A stretch of 64,000 nt of DNA from Paenibacillus_AM sp052180255 (lineage in GTDB: Bacteria > Bacillota > Bacilli > Paenibacillales > NBRC-103111): contig NZ_CP197466.1 in NCBI RefSeq assembly GCF_052180255.1, positions 4,154,001-4,218,000 of the forward strand, in the 5' to 3' direction. The notes beneath the pieces are model-generated. The model did no database searches and was not told the DNA's origin. It worked only from the letters and a program-made list of their open reading frames with translations. The position numbers and the translations under genes were made by a program. This document shows, piece by piece, positions 18,817 through 26,958 of this stretch (position 1 is the first letter of the stretch; each line of letters begins with the position of its first letter).

Positions 18817-19570
18817 AATACTTCAATTTCATTAAAATCGCCCGGATCTCCTCATCGTTCATCAAGAGATCGTAGTATTTATCTGTGATTCGCACCAGCG
18901 CCACATCGTGATAGAAGAACTCGCTAAAAAATTTCACGAACGGCTGCGCCCCGGTCTTCATCGCCTGCCACTTCTGATTCTCAAGCCCTGCGAACAGCAC
19001 TTCTCGATCATCAATGACGATTAACCGATAACGCTCCAGACCATGCTCGTCCTGTGGGATAAGCGTCTTGATGTTCGTTAGGCTAGTCTGCATCTTACCC
19101 ACGACAAGCGCTTCGACATTAATTCCTTTACGTTCCTGCGCCTCAAGCAGCGGCAGAAACTCCGTATAATCATCATTCCACGCTGAGAATAGAATCGATT
19201 CCTGTGCATATTGAATGAGCTCTAGACTTTGTGCGCGAATCGACGAATCGATCTTCAAGCTCCATACTCGATCATCTGCGAATGCGCGCTTTGCAGTCTG
19301 CTGCTTCAGCTTCTTAATATTATCTTGAAACTCCGCGGTTAACTTCTCAATGACAATCGCAGAGGGTAAAGCCGTATAGAGCTTCTTCTTCTCAGACACC
19401 GAATCCATCAGCATGCCTTTATCGATCATCCGCGTCAGCACTTCGTAAATCTTCGATTTGGGAACGCCAGAATATTTCACAATCTGAGTTGCATCCATCG
19501 GTTCCTCGCTCGTAACAAGCGCTTCATATACTTGACTTTCATATTGAGAAAAACCAAATTTCTGCAGCAT
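18815..19570 (-). CDS. TrmB-family transcriptional regulator
   Basis: 251 residues from the ATG at 19570, which has GGGAGGACC directly upstream; a start 18 bases earlier would bury that site. The N-terminal winged helix (about 1-75: FGFSQYESQVYEALV ... GVPKSKIYEVLTRM) is the TrmB type, followed by a coiled-coil-prone stretch (about 85-105). The C-terminal half resembles the TrmB/phospholipase-D-like effector domain (ILFSAWNDDYTEFLPLL). Known TrmB proteins sense sugars, but no sugar transporter is adjacent and the target is unknown. Confidence 0.8.
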   Translation of the reverse strand: MLQKFGFSQYESQVYEALVTSEEPMDATQIVKYSGVPKSKIYEVLTRMIDKGMLMDSVSEKKKLYTALPSAIVIEKLTAEFQDNIKKLKQQTAKRAFADDRVWSLKIDSSIRAQSLELIQYAQESILFSAWNDDYTEFLPLLEAQERKGINVEALVVGKMQTSLTNIKTLIPQDEHGLERYRLIVIDDREVLFAGLENQKWQAMKTGAQPFVKFFSEFFYHDVALVRITDKYYDLLMNDEEIRAILMKLKY

Positions 19571-19642
19571 AGGTCCTCCCGGTATCATTCATGTCATTTT
19601 CTCCAGTTTAACGGTATTCTCTATCACAAAACAAGCATACCC

Positions 19643-20242
19643 CTACATGGAGGTATGCTTGTCTGTTGATTGCTGCGTATGGGATTGATCGAGCTTATTG
19701 GTCTGCATCACTTTATCGAACACCGGGTGTGTCACCCCATACCATTGATCGGGATCTTTAAAATGATGGAGCAGATGCACCTTCTTCATCCACCGACCCA
19801 AAGCCGTTCGTGGTGCAATAGGACGATGTGATACAAAATGCGTCCACTCATACACCAGATGATAAGCGCAAAAACCGACCATCATCGCGCTTGCCAGATA
19901 AAAATCACCCCAAATAAGGATAAGTGCAATCCACAGCAACCCGTGATACGGGACGTTATACGTGTTCGGCGTCAACAAAAACTTCATATTCGTAGGATCA
20001 TTATGATGCAGATCATGCCCTTTAATTGCACTTGGCATCAATTTAATCGCTGCAGCGTGAAGTAAAAATCGGTGAATAAAGTATTCTGCGCAAAAAAACA
20101 ATACAACCCCAGCAACGAGAGCAAGAGGCGTCCAAACCTGAAGCTTGAGGCATGCCGCTGCGGTATAAATCACAAACATAATCGATATAAAAAGTACTCT
20201 TGCATCCAGCCAAAATTCTTTTCTAAGACCGGTTTTCTCCAT
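19643..20242 (-). CDS. Fatty acid hydroxylase/sterol desaturase-family membrane protein
   Basis: Di-iron membrane oxygenase family (PF04116-like). About 199 residues, four predicted helices, and the full set of His motifs: HRFLLH, HDLHH, EWTHFVSH and HLLHH. These coordinate the di-iron centre in the family. Substrate is not known; small bacterial members act on fatty acids or carotenoids. Start chosen at 20242 because GGGTGAT lies 6 bases upstream; an ATG at 20257 is the alternative. Single gene, not clearly in an operon. Confidence 0.8.
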   Translation of the reverse strand: MEKTGLRKEFWLDARVLFISIMFVIYTAAACLKLQVWTPLALVAGVVLFFCAEYFIHRFLLHAAAIKLMPSAIKGHDLHHNDPTNMKFLLTPNTYNVPYHGLLWIALILIWGDFYLASAMMVGFCAYHLVYEWTHFVSHRPIAPRTALGRWMKKVHLLHHFKDPDQWYGVTHPVFDKVMQTNKLDQSHTQQSTDKHTSM

Positions 20243-20257
20243 GTAAACATCACCCAT

Positions 20258-20722
20258 TTCCAGTATACCGAATTACTATCTGTTTTGTCTAAAATTTCTA
20301 TTAAATTTATGTGATTTTAGAAGCAAATAGGGCCGAAAAACGATGATTTATGTCATTTAGTAAGCAAAATTTAACATGCTATTATGTGTCTACACATCAT
20401 TCATAATTTTAATAAAATTATGTCAATTTCCCTTATGTACCAACGAAATCATGGCGAAAAATTGAACTATGATATTAAATTCACATTTATGAACAAAAAT
20501 CAAAATCGGCGAATTTGGCGTTTCTTACGTGATTTTAAGGACATTTGGAGAAAAACCACTTTTCCGACCTTCCATTTATACATGTTTATTAGATATATAT
20601 GTCAGATATGGATGACTATGTTGTTTGTTTTTACTTCGAATAGTTACTAAGATATACGGATGAATGAGTGAACCCAATTAATGCAACCAACATTTTAAAC
20701 GCTCAAAGAAAGGGGTTTCTTG
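20258..20722. other. Long AT-rich intergenic region and leader before qoxA
   Basis: About 465 bases without a convincing gene. An 88-codon frame at 20384-20650 has no ribosome site and an implausible composition. An extended -10 (TGC-TATTAT, 20377-20385) could drive qox with a leader of about 330 bases. GAAAGGGG lies before the qoxA ATG. No riboswitch class was recognised. Confidence 0.4.
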
Positions 20723-21661
20723 ATGAAAAAAAGAGGAGCGCTATCTCTATTTCTTATCGCACTTGTTGTCCTTCTAACAGGTTGTGAATCCTCGCTAGCC
20801 GTACTTGATCCAAAAGGACCCGTCGCGAAGACACAATCCAACACCATTATTATCTCCATGTACATCATGGCTGGCGTACTCCTAGTGGTTTACGTATTGT
20901 TTGTTTATATGCTAATCAAGTACCGCGCTTCCAAAGCTAAAGCTGGTTATGAACCTCCGCACGTCGAGGGAAGCAAATGGTTAGAGATGACATGGACTGC
21001 TATTCCTGTCATTATTGTCGTTATTCTATCCGTCATTACAGTTCGTACGACCAATGAGGTAGAAGCCGTTCCAAAGGATTATCAAGATCAAAAGCCAATG
21101 GTTATCTATGCGGCTACTTCGAACTGGAAATGGCATTTTAGCTACCCAGAAGAAGGCATTGAGACTGTTAACTACCTGAACATCCCTACAAACAGACCTA
21201 TTGAATTCCGTCTCTACTCGTATGGACCGATCTCCAGTTTCTGGATTCCACAGCTTGGTGGTCAAAAATACGCGATGAGCGACATGGTCAATAAATTGAA
21301 TTTGGTTGCTGAACATCAAGGATCATTCCTTGGTAAAAACGCCAACTTCTCGGGTAAAGGCTTTGCGAACATGGACTTTGAAGTGCTAGCGATGTCATCA
21401 GCGGACTACAGCAAATGGGTAGATGAAGTGAAAAAGACAGCACCTCCGTTGTCCGAATCCGAATTCAATCAAATACTCGAAGCTACGCAAGTTGGACGCA
21501 AAACATTCTCCTCCACACACCTTAGCTTCAGCCCACCGCCAGAAGGCGAACATGCTGGGCATAACCATGGTGGAGAAGACATGAAAGATATGAAAAATAT
21601 GAACCACGATACTCAGCCTAAATCGGAACCAAAAACCGAGAATCAGCACTCGCATCAATAG
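20723..21661 (+). CDS. qoxA: Cytochrome aa3 quinol oxidase subunit II
   Basis: Membrane lipoprotein subunit of the main quinol oxidase. 312 residues: lipobox VVLLTGC near residue 20, two transmembrane helices (about 45-70 and 90-110), then the extracytoplasmic cupredoxin domain. The CuA ligand pattern (two Cys and two His) is absent, which marks a quinol rather than a cytochrome c oxidase. The C-terminal tail is His/Met-rich (HAGHNHGG, MKDMKNMNH, HSHQ), which is unusual and may bind copper. ATG at 20723 with AAAGGGG eight bases upstream. First gene of qoxABCD. Confidence 0.94.
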   Translation: MKKRGALSLFLIALVVLLTGCESSLAVLDPKGPVAKTQSNTIIISMYIMAGVLLVVYVLFVYMLIKYRASKAKAGYEPPHVEGSKWLEMTWTAIPVIIVVILSVITVRTTNEVEAVPKDYQDQKPMVIYAATSNWKWHFSYPEEGIETVNYLNIPTNRPIEFRLYSYGPISSFWIPQLGGQKYAMSDMVNKLNLVAEHQGSFLGKNANFSGKGFANMDFEVLAMSSADYSKWVDEVKKTAPPLSESEFNQILEATQVGRKTFSSTHLSFSPPPEGEHAGHNHGGEDMKDMKNMNHDTQPKSEPKTENQHSHQ

Positions 21662-21694
21662 AACAAGAACCGCTTAGAAAGGAGTTACACCTCA

Positions 21695-23641
21695 ATGAAA
21701 CCGAGTGGATTTACTATAGCGACCGAGCCAATGATCATTGGCGCTATGATCAGTATGATCGTTGCTGCCATCGCGATTGTCGTAGGTCTTACCTATTTTA
21801 GAAAATGGGGATATTTGTGGAAAGAATGGCTCACAACCGTTGACCATAAGCGTATTGGCGTCATGTATATTATTTCTGCGCTTGTGATGTTATTACGTGG
21901 TGGCATCGATGCATTAATGATGCGTACACAGCTTGCCGCACCCGATATGAAATTTTTAGATGCACAGCACTACAACGAAATATTTACAACCCACGGGGTT
22001 ATTATGATTTTGTTCATGGCGATGCCATTTATTTTGGGTCTCATGAACGTCGTCATTCCACTGCAAATCGGTGCGCGTGACGTCGCTTTCCCTCGTCTGA
22101 ACGCAGTCAGCTTCTGGTTGTTCGCTGCAGGGGCTATGCTATTTAACGTCTCATTTATTATCGGCGGTTCACCAGATGCTGGTTGGTCGGCATATTTCCC
22201 GCTAGCGAGTCTAGAATTTAGCCCGACTGTCGGCAATAACTATTACAGCCTAGCGTTACAGCTTTCAGGTCTGGGTACACTCATGACCGGTATTAACTTT
22301 ATTGTGACCATCCTCAAAATGCGCGCACCTGGTATGAAGCTCATGCGCATGCCGATGTTCACATGGTCTTCCCTTATTACTTGCGTCATTATCCTATTCG
22401 CTTTCCCAGTCTTGACTGTGGCACTTGCACTGATGATGATCGACCGTATTTTTGGAGGACAATTCTTCACAATGGCCAATGGCGGTATGGATATGCTGTG
22501 GGCAAACCTATTCTGGGTATGGGGACATCCTGAAGTTTATATCGTTGTCCTGCCTGCATTCGGTATTTATAGTGAAATCGTCTCGACATTCTCGAAGAAA
22601 AATCTTTACGGCTACAAATCGATGGTTTTCAGTATGGTTGCCATTTCCTTGCTTTCGTTCCTTGTATGGGCCCATCATTTCTACACAATGGGTCACGGCG
22701 CGATGGTTAACGGATTCTTCTCCATCACAACGATGGCCATTGCAATTCCAACCGGGGTTAAGATATTTAACTGGTTATTTACCTTACAAAAAGGAAAGAT
22801 CAGCTTTACCACCCCGATGCTGTACACCCTAGCTTTCATTCCGATCTTTACAATCGGCGGGGTAACCGGTGTTATGCTTGCGATGGCAAGCGCTGACTAC
22901 CAGTACCACAATACCATGTTCCTAGTTGCTCACTTCCACTACGTGCTTATTCCAGGTACTGTGTTTGGAGTAATTGCGGGTATGTACTACTGGTTCCCGA
23001 AAGTATTCGGATTTAGATTAAATGAACGTCAAGGTAAACTTGCCTTCTGGTTCATTGCTATCTCTTTCAATGTGGCATTCTTGCCGTTGTTCTTCCTTGG
23101 TCTTAACGGTATGACACGCCGGATGTACACGTACTCAGAGAGCACAGGCTTTGGTCCACTGAACTTAATCGCAACCATCGGTGCAGTTGGTCTTGCAATT
23201 GGTTTCGCGATTCTCGTATACAACATTTACTGGAGCTTCCGCTACGCACCAAGAGATACGAACGGCGACCCATGGGATGCTCGTACCTTGGAGTGGAGCA
23301 CACCAAGCCCCATTCCGCATTACAATTTTGCTATCACACCTGTTGTCGATGGCTTGGATTCCTTCTGGTTTGCGAAAAAGAACAAAAAGTCCCTTTATGC
23401 AGGTAAAAAATATGAACCTATTCATATGCCTAACAATAGCGGACAGCCGTTTGTTCTAGGTGTGGTGTTCTTCTTCCTTGGCTTCTTCCTCGTATTTAGC
23501 TGGTGGACACCTGCCATTATTACTGCCGTCATCTTATTTATCCTAATGGCTTACCGCTCCTTTGAGCGTGATCATGGTTATCATGTTTCGGTAGATGAAA
23601 TCACAAAGACAGAAAAGAAATTGCGAGGTGATCAAGCATGA
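21695..23641 (+). CDS. qoxB: Cytochrome aa3 quinol oxidase subunit I
   Basis: Catalytic heme-copper subunit that reduces O2 and pumps protons. 648 residues, about 14-15 helices. Heme and CuB ligands lie in the expected motifs: TTHGVIMILFMAMPF, WVWGHPEVYIVVLP, WAHHFYTMG and LVAHFHYVLIPG. The GHPEVY motif with its Tyr supports an A-type heme-copper oxidase. AAAGGAG lies upstream of the ATG; the stop overlaps the qoxC start by 4 bases. Confidence 0.98.
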   Translation: MKPSGFTIATEPMIIGAMISMIVAAIAIVVGLTYFRKWGYLWKEWLTTVDHKRIGVMYIISALVMLLRGGIDALMMRTQLAAPDMKFLDAQHYNEIFTTHGVIMILFMAMPFILGLMNVVIPLQIGARDVAFPRLNAVSFWLFAAGAMLFNVSFIIGGSPDAGWSAYFPLASLEFSPTVGNNYYSLALQLSGLGTLMTGINFIVTILKMRAPGMKLMRMPMFTWSSLITCVIILFAFPVLTVALALMMIDRIFGGQFFTMANGGMDMLWANLFWVWGHPEVYIVVLPAFGIYSEIVSTFSKKNLYGYKSMVFSMVAISLLSFLVWAHHFYTMGHGAMVNGFFSITTMAIAIPTGVKIFNWLFTLQKGKISFTTPMLYTLAFIPIFTIGGVTGVMLAMASADYQYHNTMFLVAHFHYVLIPGTVFGVIAGMYYWFPKVFGFRLNERQGKLAFWFIAISFNVAFLPLFFLGLNGMTRRMYTYSESTGFGPLNLIATIGAVGLAIGFAILVYNIYWSFRYAPRDTNGDPWDARTLEWSTPSPIPHYNFAITPVVDGLDSFWFAKKNKKSLYAGKKYEPIHMPNNSGQPFVLGVVFFFLGFFLVFSWWTPAIITAVILFILMAYRSFERDHGYHVSVDEITKTEKKLRGDQA

Positions 23642-24234
23642 AAATCGATGACACTTTGCCGCTTGAATATTCAACCGAAGAAAACAGCAACCGAATCTTC
23701 GGATTCTGGTTGTTCCTAGGCGCTGAAATTGCACTATTCTCCACATTATTTGCTGTCTATTTTACGCTTTGGAATCGCACAGGTACGGGCCCAACTGGCT
23801 TTGAACTTTTTGAAATTAAAGGCGTCATCATGGAAACATTCTTGCTCTTAACAAGTAGTTTCACTTGTGGGCTCGCGATTCACAGTATGCGACTTGGTTT
23901 GAAAAAGCCGATGATGGTGTTCTTCTCCATCACCCTGCTGCTTGGACTTGGATTCCTGACTGTAGAGATCAGCGAGTTCATCACTTACATTCATGATGGT
24001 GCTACGCTTCAGACAAGTGCATTCTTATCTAGCTTATTCGTATTACTTGGCACCCACGGTGCGCACGTTACCTTCGGTCTCTTCTGGGGACTTGGTATTC
24101 TGATTCAAGTGAAGCGTCGTGGATTTAACCCGGATACGGCGAATAAATCCTTTATCTTCTCCTTGTACTGGCACTTCTTAGACGTTGTCTGGATCTTTAT
24201 CTTCAGCTTCGTCTATCTGAAAGGAATGATGTAA
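23638..24234 (+). CDS. qoxC: Cytochrome aa3 quinol oxidase subunit III
   Basis: 198 residues, five helices, cytochrome o/aa3 subunit III family; it stabilises the core and has no metal. Typical stretches are FGFWLFLGAEIALFSTLFAVY and GTHGAHVTFGLFWG. A near-perfect GAGGTGATC precedes the ATG, inside the end of qoxB (4-base overlap). Confidence 0.96.
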   Translation: MKIDDTLPLEYSTEENSNRIFGFWLFLGAEIALFSTLFAVYFTLWNRTGTGPTGFELFEIKGVIMETFLLLTSSFTCGLAIHSMRLGLKKPMMVFFSITLLLGLGFLTVEISEFITYIHDGATLQTSAFLSSLFVLLGTHGAHVTFGLFWGLGILIQVKRRGFNPDTANKSFIFSLYWHFLDVVWIFIFSFVYLKGMM

Positions 24235-24236
24235 AG

Positions 24237-24524
24237 ATGATGAAACAACTATTCCCGATTCGTCATGTGATGGGTTATATCTTCTCTCTCATCCTTTCCA
24301 TTGTTGCTCTTGCCGTTGTTTTCTACGACATGCCGGCTGCTGTAGGTATGGGGATTCTGATTGTATGTGCGATCATTCAAGCTTCATTACAGCTGTTCGT
24401 GTTCATGCACGTTGATGAGTCTAAAGAGAAGAAATCGTTGTACCTCAACATCATTTACGCCTTGTTCGTAGGTCTTGTTACGATCTTCGGTACACTGTTT
24501 ACGATGATCTGGGGTTATCAATAA
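24237..24524 (+). CDS. qoxD: Cytochrome aa3 quinol oxidase subunit IV
   Basis: 95 residues with three helices, the size and profile of QoxD. It follows the qoxC stop by 2 bases and ends the operon. Conserved feature: QASLQLFVFMHVDES in the second/third helix region. Confidence 0.94.
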   Translation: MMKQLFPIRHVMGYIFSLILSIVALAVVFYDMPAAVGMGILIVCAIIQASLQLFVFMHVDESKEKKSLYLNIIYALFVGLVTIFGTLFTMIWGYQ

Positions 24525-24560
24525 GATTAAGCCAGCTAAGCTTAAAAATATATTCATGCA

Positions 24561-24598
24561 AACCAGCCTATCCCTTCAAGGGGCAGGCTGGTTTTTTG
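24561..24598 (+). terminator. Terminator of qoxABCD
   Basis: AACCAGCCT..CCC, loop TTCAA, GGG.CAGGCTGGTT, followed by TTTTTT. Confidence 0.92.
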
Positions 24599-24634
24599 TT
24601 GCTCAATAAGTTGTATGTCTAATTCGAGGACGCA

Positions 24635-25165
24635 TTACTTTGTATAGTGTACAATCACAAGCTGACCGACCTGCTCAGTTTTGACCAAATGGAATTTACT
24701 CTCTACCGTTCCTTGGGGAAAGAGTGGAATACCCTCGCCCAAGATATTAGGGGTGATGGCGATCTCGATTTCGTCAATGAGCCCTTTTTCTAAGCAAGCT
24801 TGAACAATTTGACCACCGCCAACGATCCAAACATCGCCATCGGCTTCTTCTTTTAGCTTAGGAATAAGCGTCTCCACAGATTCTGATGTAAACATGACAT
24901 GTGGAGCTGGAGGTTGCTCGGATCTGGAAAGAATGTAGCATGGCTTACCTACATAGAGGAATTCCTCCGAAAGTGTAAGTATTTCCTCATAGGTTTTCCG
25001 TCCCATGACTACAGTTCCGACTGTCTGATAAAAGGCTCCGTATCCGTTGTCCCCGCCGTCACCTTCCACTTCAAGCAGCCAATCGATTGCTCCATCTAAC
25101 CTCGCGATATAACCGTCCAGACTCATTGCAACATATAACACAACTTTATTATTTTTCATCTTCAT
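24635..25165 (-). CDS. Dihydrofolate reductase-family protein (RibD C-terminal fold)
   Basis: 176 residues, close to the YyaP/YwjB group. N-terminal VVLYVAMSLDGYIARLDG is the family signature, followed by VVMGRKTYEEI and the NADPH-binding VWIVGGGQIVQACLEKGLIDE. Presumed NADPH-dependent reductase of unknown substrate; not the housekeeping folate enzyme. AAGGGAG lies 5 bases before the ATG. It is divergent from the WYL regulator that begins 65 bases away, which probably controls it. Confidence 0.85.
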   Translation of the reverse strand: MKMKNNKVVLYVAMSLDGYIARLDGAIDWLLEVEGDGGDNGYGAFYQTVGTVVMGRKTYEEILTLSEEFLYVGKPCYILSRSEQPPAPHVMFTSESVETLIPKLKEEADGDVWIVGGGQIVQACLEKGLIDEIEIAITPNILGEGIPLFPQGTVESKFHLVKTEQVGQLVIVHYTK

Positions 25166-25230
25166 CGCTCCCTTCTGATCCTTATGCTACACTATAACTA
25201 TGACAAAATATGACGTAGTTAGGTGAGAAT

Positions 25231-26133
25231 ATGAATGAACGAAGATTAGCCATTATGCAGATGATGGACTCTCGCAAAAAGTTTACCGCACGCGAGCTTG
25301 CAGAACGGTTTGAAGTATCGATTCGCACCATTCAGCGCGATCTCGATTATTTACAGCAAATTGGCTTTCCGCTATATACAGATGTAGGTCCGCACGGGGG
25401 TTACCGCGTACTGCCTAACCGAATTTTACCGCCGCTGCAGCTGAATCAGAATGAAGCTTTTGGGTTATTTTTGATGATCCAGTATTTAGAGAAGGTGCAA
25501 GACTTTCCGTACGAATCTATTCGCTCCCATCTAGCAGAGCAGTACTATGCAGGGTTACCATCCGATGTTCAAGATTCGATTGATCAAATGAAGCAGCATA
25601 TTGCGTTTATCCAGCATCAACCTGCTGAACCTGCGCCCTTTACAACCAAGATCCTACAAGCAGCGATGGATAAAAAAGAAATTGTGTTCTCCTATCTATC
25701 CGCAAGTGGCATCAAGCGTACGCAAGCTTACCCATTTGGCATTTATTTTGAAAATGGATTCTGGTACATGCCAGCAAAGCGGAATCTAAGGATTATTCTT
25801 TATCGTGTAGATCGAATGAAAGAGCTGAACGTTTTGGAGCAAACAGACCCCTCCGTCCCTACTCTACATGAATGGTTCGCGATGTCTGATGAACGGGAAA
25901 GCATGGAAGTTGTATTGCATTTTACGGATATGGGGGTGAGAATCGCGCAGTCTGAACCTCTTTTTCAAGGTATCCAAAATAATGAATGGAATGGGCAAGT
26001 TCCAATTGAGGAACTGCCTTTCCTATCACGTAAATTGCTCAAATGCGGACCTGAGGTGAAGGTCATAGCCCCTGTAGAATTACGGGATCTAGTCCTTAGT
26101 CTGTTGAAAAAAAGTATTGAACAGTATGATTAG
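25231..26133 (+). CDS. HTH/WYL-domain transcriptional regulator (YafY type)
   Basis: 300 residues. N-terminal winged helix (about 1-60: FTARELAERFEVSIRTIQRDLDYL), then a WYL ligand-sensing domain (about 135-300) in which GFWYMPAKRNLRIILYRVDRM occupies the WYL/Sm-like position. Divergent from the reductase-like gene, an arrangement common for local autoregulators. Effector unknown. Confidence 0.85.
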   Translation: MNERRLAIMQMMDSRKKFTARELAERFEVSIRTIQRDLDYLQQIGFPLYTDVGPHGGYRVLPNRILPPLQLNQNEAFGLFLMIQYLEKVQDFPYESIRSHLAEQYYAGLPSDVQDSIDQMKQHIAFIQHQPAEPAPFTTKILQAAMDKKEIVFSYLSASGIKRTQAYPFGIYFENGFWYMPAKRNLRIILYRVDRMKELNVLEQTDPSVPTLHEWFAMSDERESMEVVLHFTDMGVRIAQSEPLFQGIQNNEWNGQVPIEELPFLSRKLLKCGPEVKVIAPVELRDLVLSLLKKSIEQYD

Positions 26134-26189
26134 AATGCAATCGAGAGGGCCTTCACTCTCACCATACGAAGCGGTGTTTTTCTATTTTT

Positions 26190-26951
26190 TCAAGCTTTTT
26201 GCTTGTTTTGGTCTTTTTGTTCATGACGCAGTACATAACGGTTGACCGGACGGCCAATGCCGCCGTAGTTGACTTCCAGGTACACAACGTTTATTTTCTC
26301 CAGATATTCGAGGTATCTTCGAGCTGTTACCCGAGCAATACCGACGCTTTCCGCGACTTCTTCCGCAGACATCGTTCCATCATGGCCGCTCATCACTTTG
26401 AGCACTTGTTTCAACGTATTGGGATTAAGGCCCTTCGGCAGATCGGCGTTCATATGAAGAGAACTTGGAGTCTCAGGAGCTTCATGGCCGATCTCTTTGA
26501 GTCCTTCGCTGCTGAGCAGAATTTCATCGACGGCTTCTTGAGTTATCAGCTTACCCTGCTCCAGCAGATGTGCTCTAGATCGATAGCGTTCTAGTGTTTG
26601 CTTGACCCGCTCTAGCTTGAAAGGCTTAATGATATAGTCAATTGCGCCATATCTTATCATCGTGCGAAGTGTCTCCGTATCGGTTGCTGCTGTTACGACG
26701 ATCACATCTACAGGCAAGGATATTGCGCGAATTTGCTGCAGCGTACCGATCCCATCTAAGGAAGGCATGAATATATCGAGGAAAACAATATCGGGCCGCA
26801 GCTCCTCAATCAACCGCAAGCCATCAACACCATTGCCAGCTTTGCCAACTACTTTGAATCCTTCTACTTGTTCGATAAACATTCGATTCACTTCTTGTAC
26901 CATCGGATCATCTTCGATGAGCAGCACGTGTATGTTATCCTTATTAGCCAT
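26190..26951 (-). CDS. dctR: C4-dicarboxylate response regulator (CitB/DctR family)
   Basis: Response regulator of DctSR. 253 residues: receiver domain with the phospho-acceptor Asp59 in IVFLDIFMPSLDG, conserved Thr and Lys (VVTAATD, IIKPFKLERV), and a C-terminal CitB/CitT-type helix-turn-helix (about 195-245: AEEVAESVGIARVTARRYLEYL). It follows dctS by a few bases on the same strand. Start could be ATG 26951 or the adjacent GTG 26954. Expected to activate dctP when C4-dicarboxylates are present. Confidence 0.9.
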   Translation of the reverse strand: MANKDNIHVLLIEDDPMVQEVNRMFIEQVEGFKVVGKAGNGVDGLRLIEELRPDIVFLDIFMPSLDGIGTLQQIRAISLPVDVIVVTAATDTETLRTMIRYGAIDYIIKPFKLERVKQTLERYRSRAHLLEQGKLITQEAVDEILLSSEGLKEIGHEAPETPSSLHMNADLPKGLNPNTLKQVLKVMSGHDGTMSAEEVAESVGIARVTARRYLEYLEKINVVYLEVNYGGIGRPVNRYVLRHEQKDQNKQKA

Positions 26952-26958
26952 CACTATG

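Noticed and set aside
20384..20650. 88-codon open frame upstream of qoxA
   Set aside because: No Shine-Dalgarno, AT-driven composition (Phe/Ile/Asn/Lys), no recognisable family; kept as non-coding leader.
20723..21661. Cytochrome c oxidase subunit II
   Set aside because: No CuA ligands; with qoxB-D it is a quinol oxidase.
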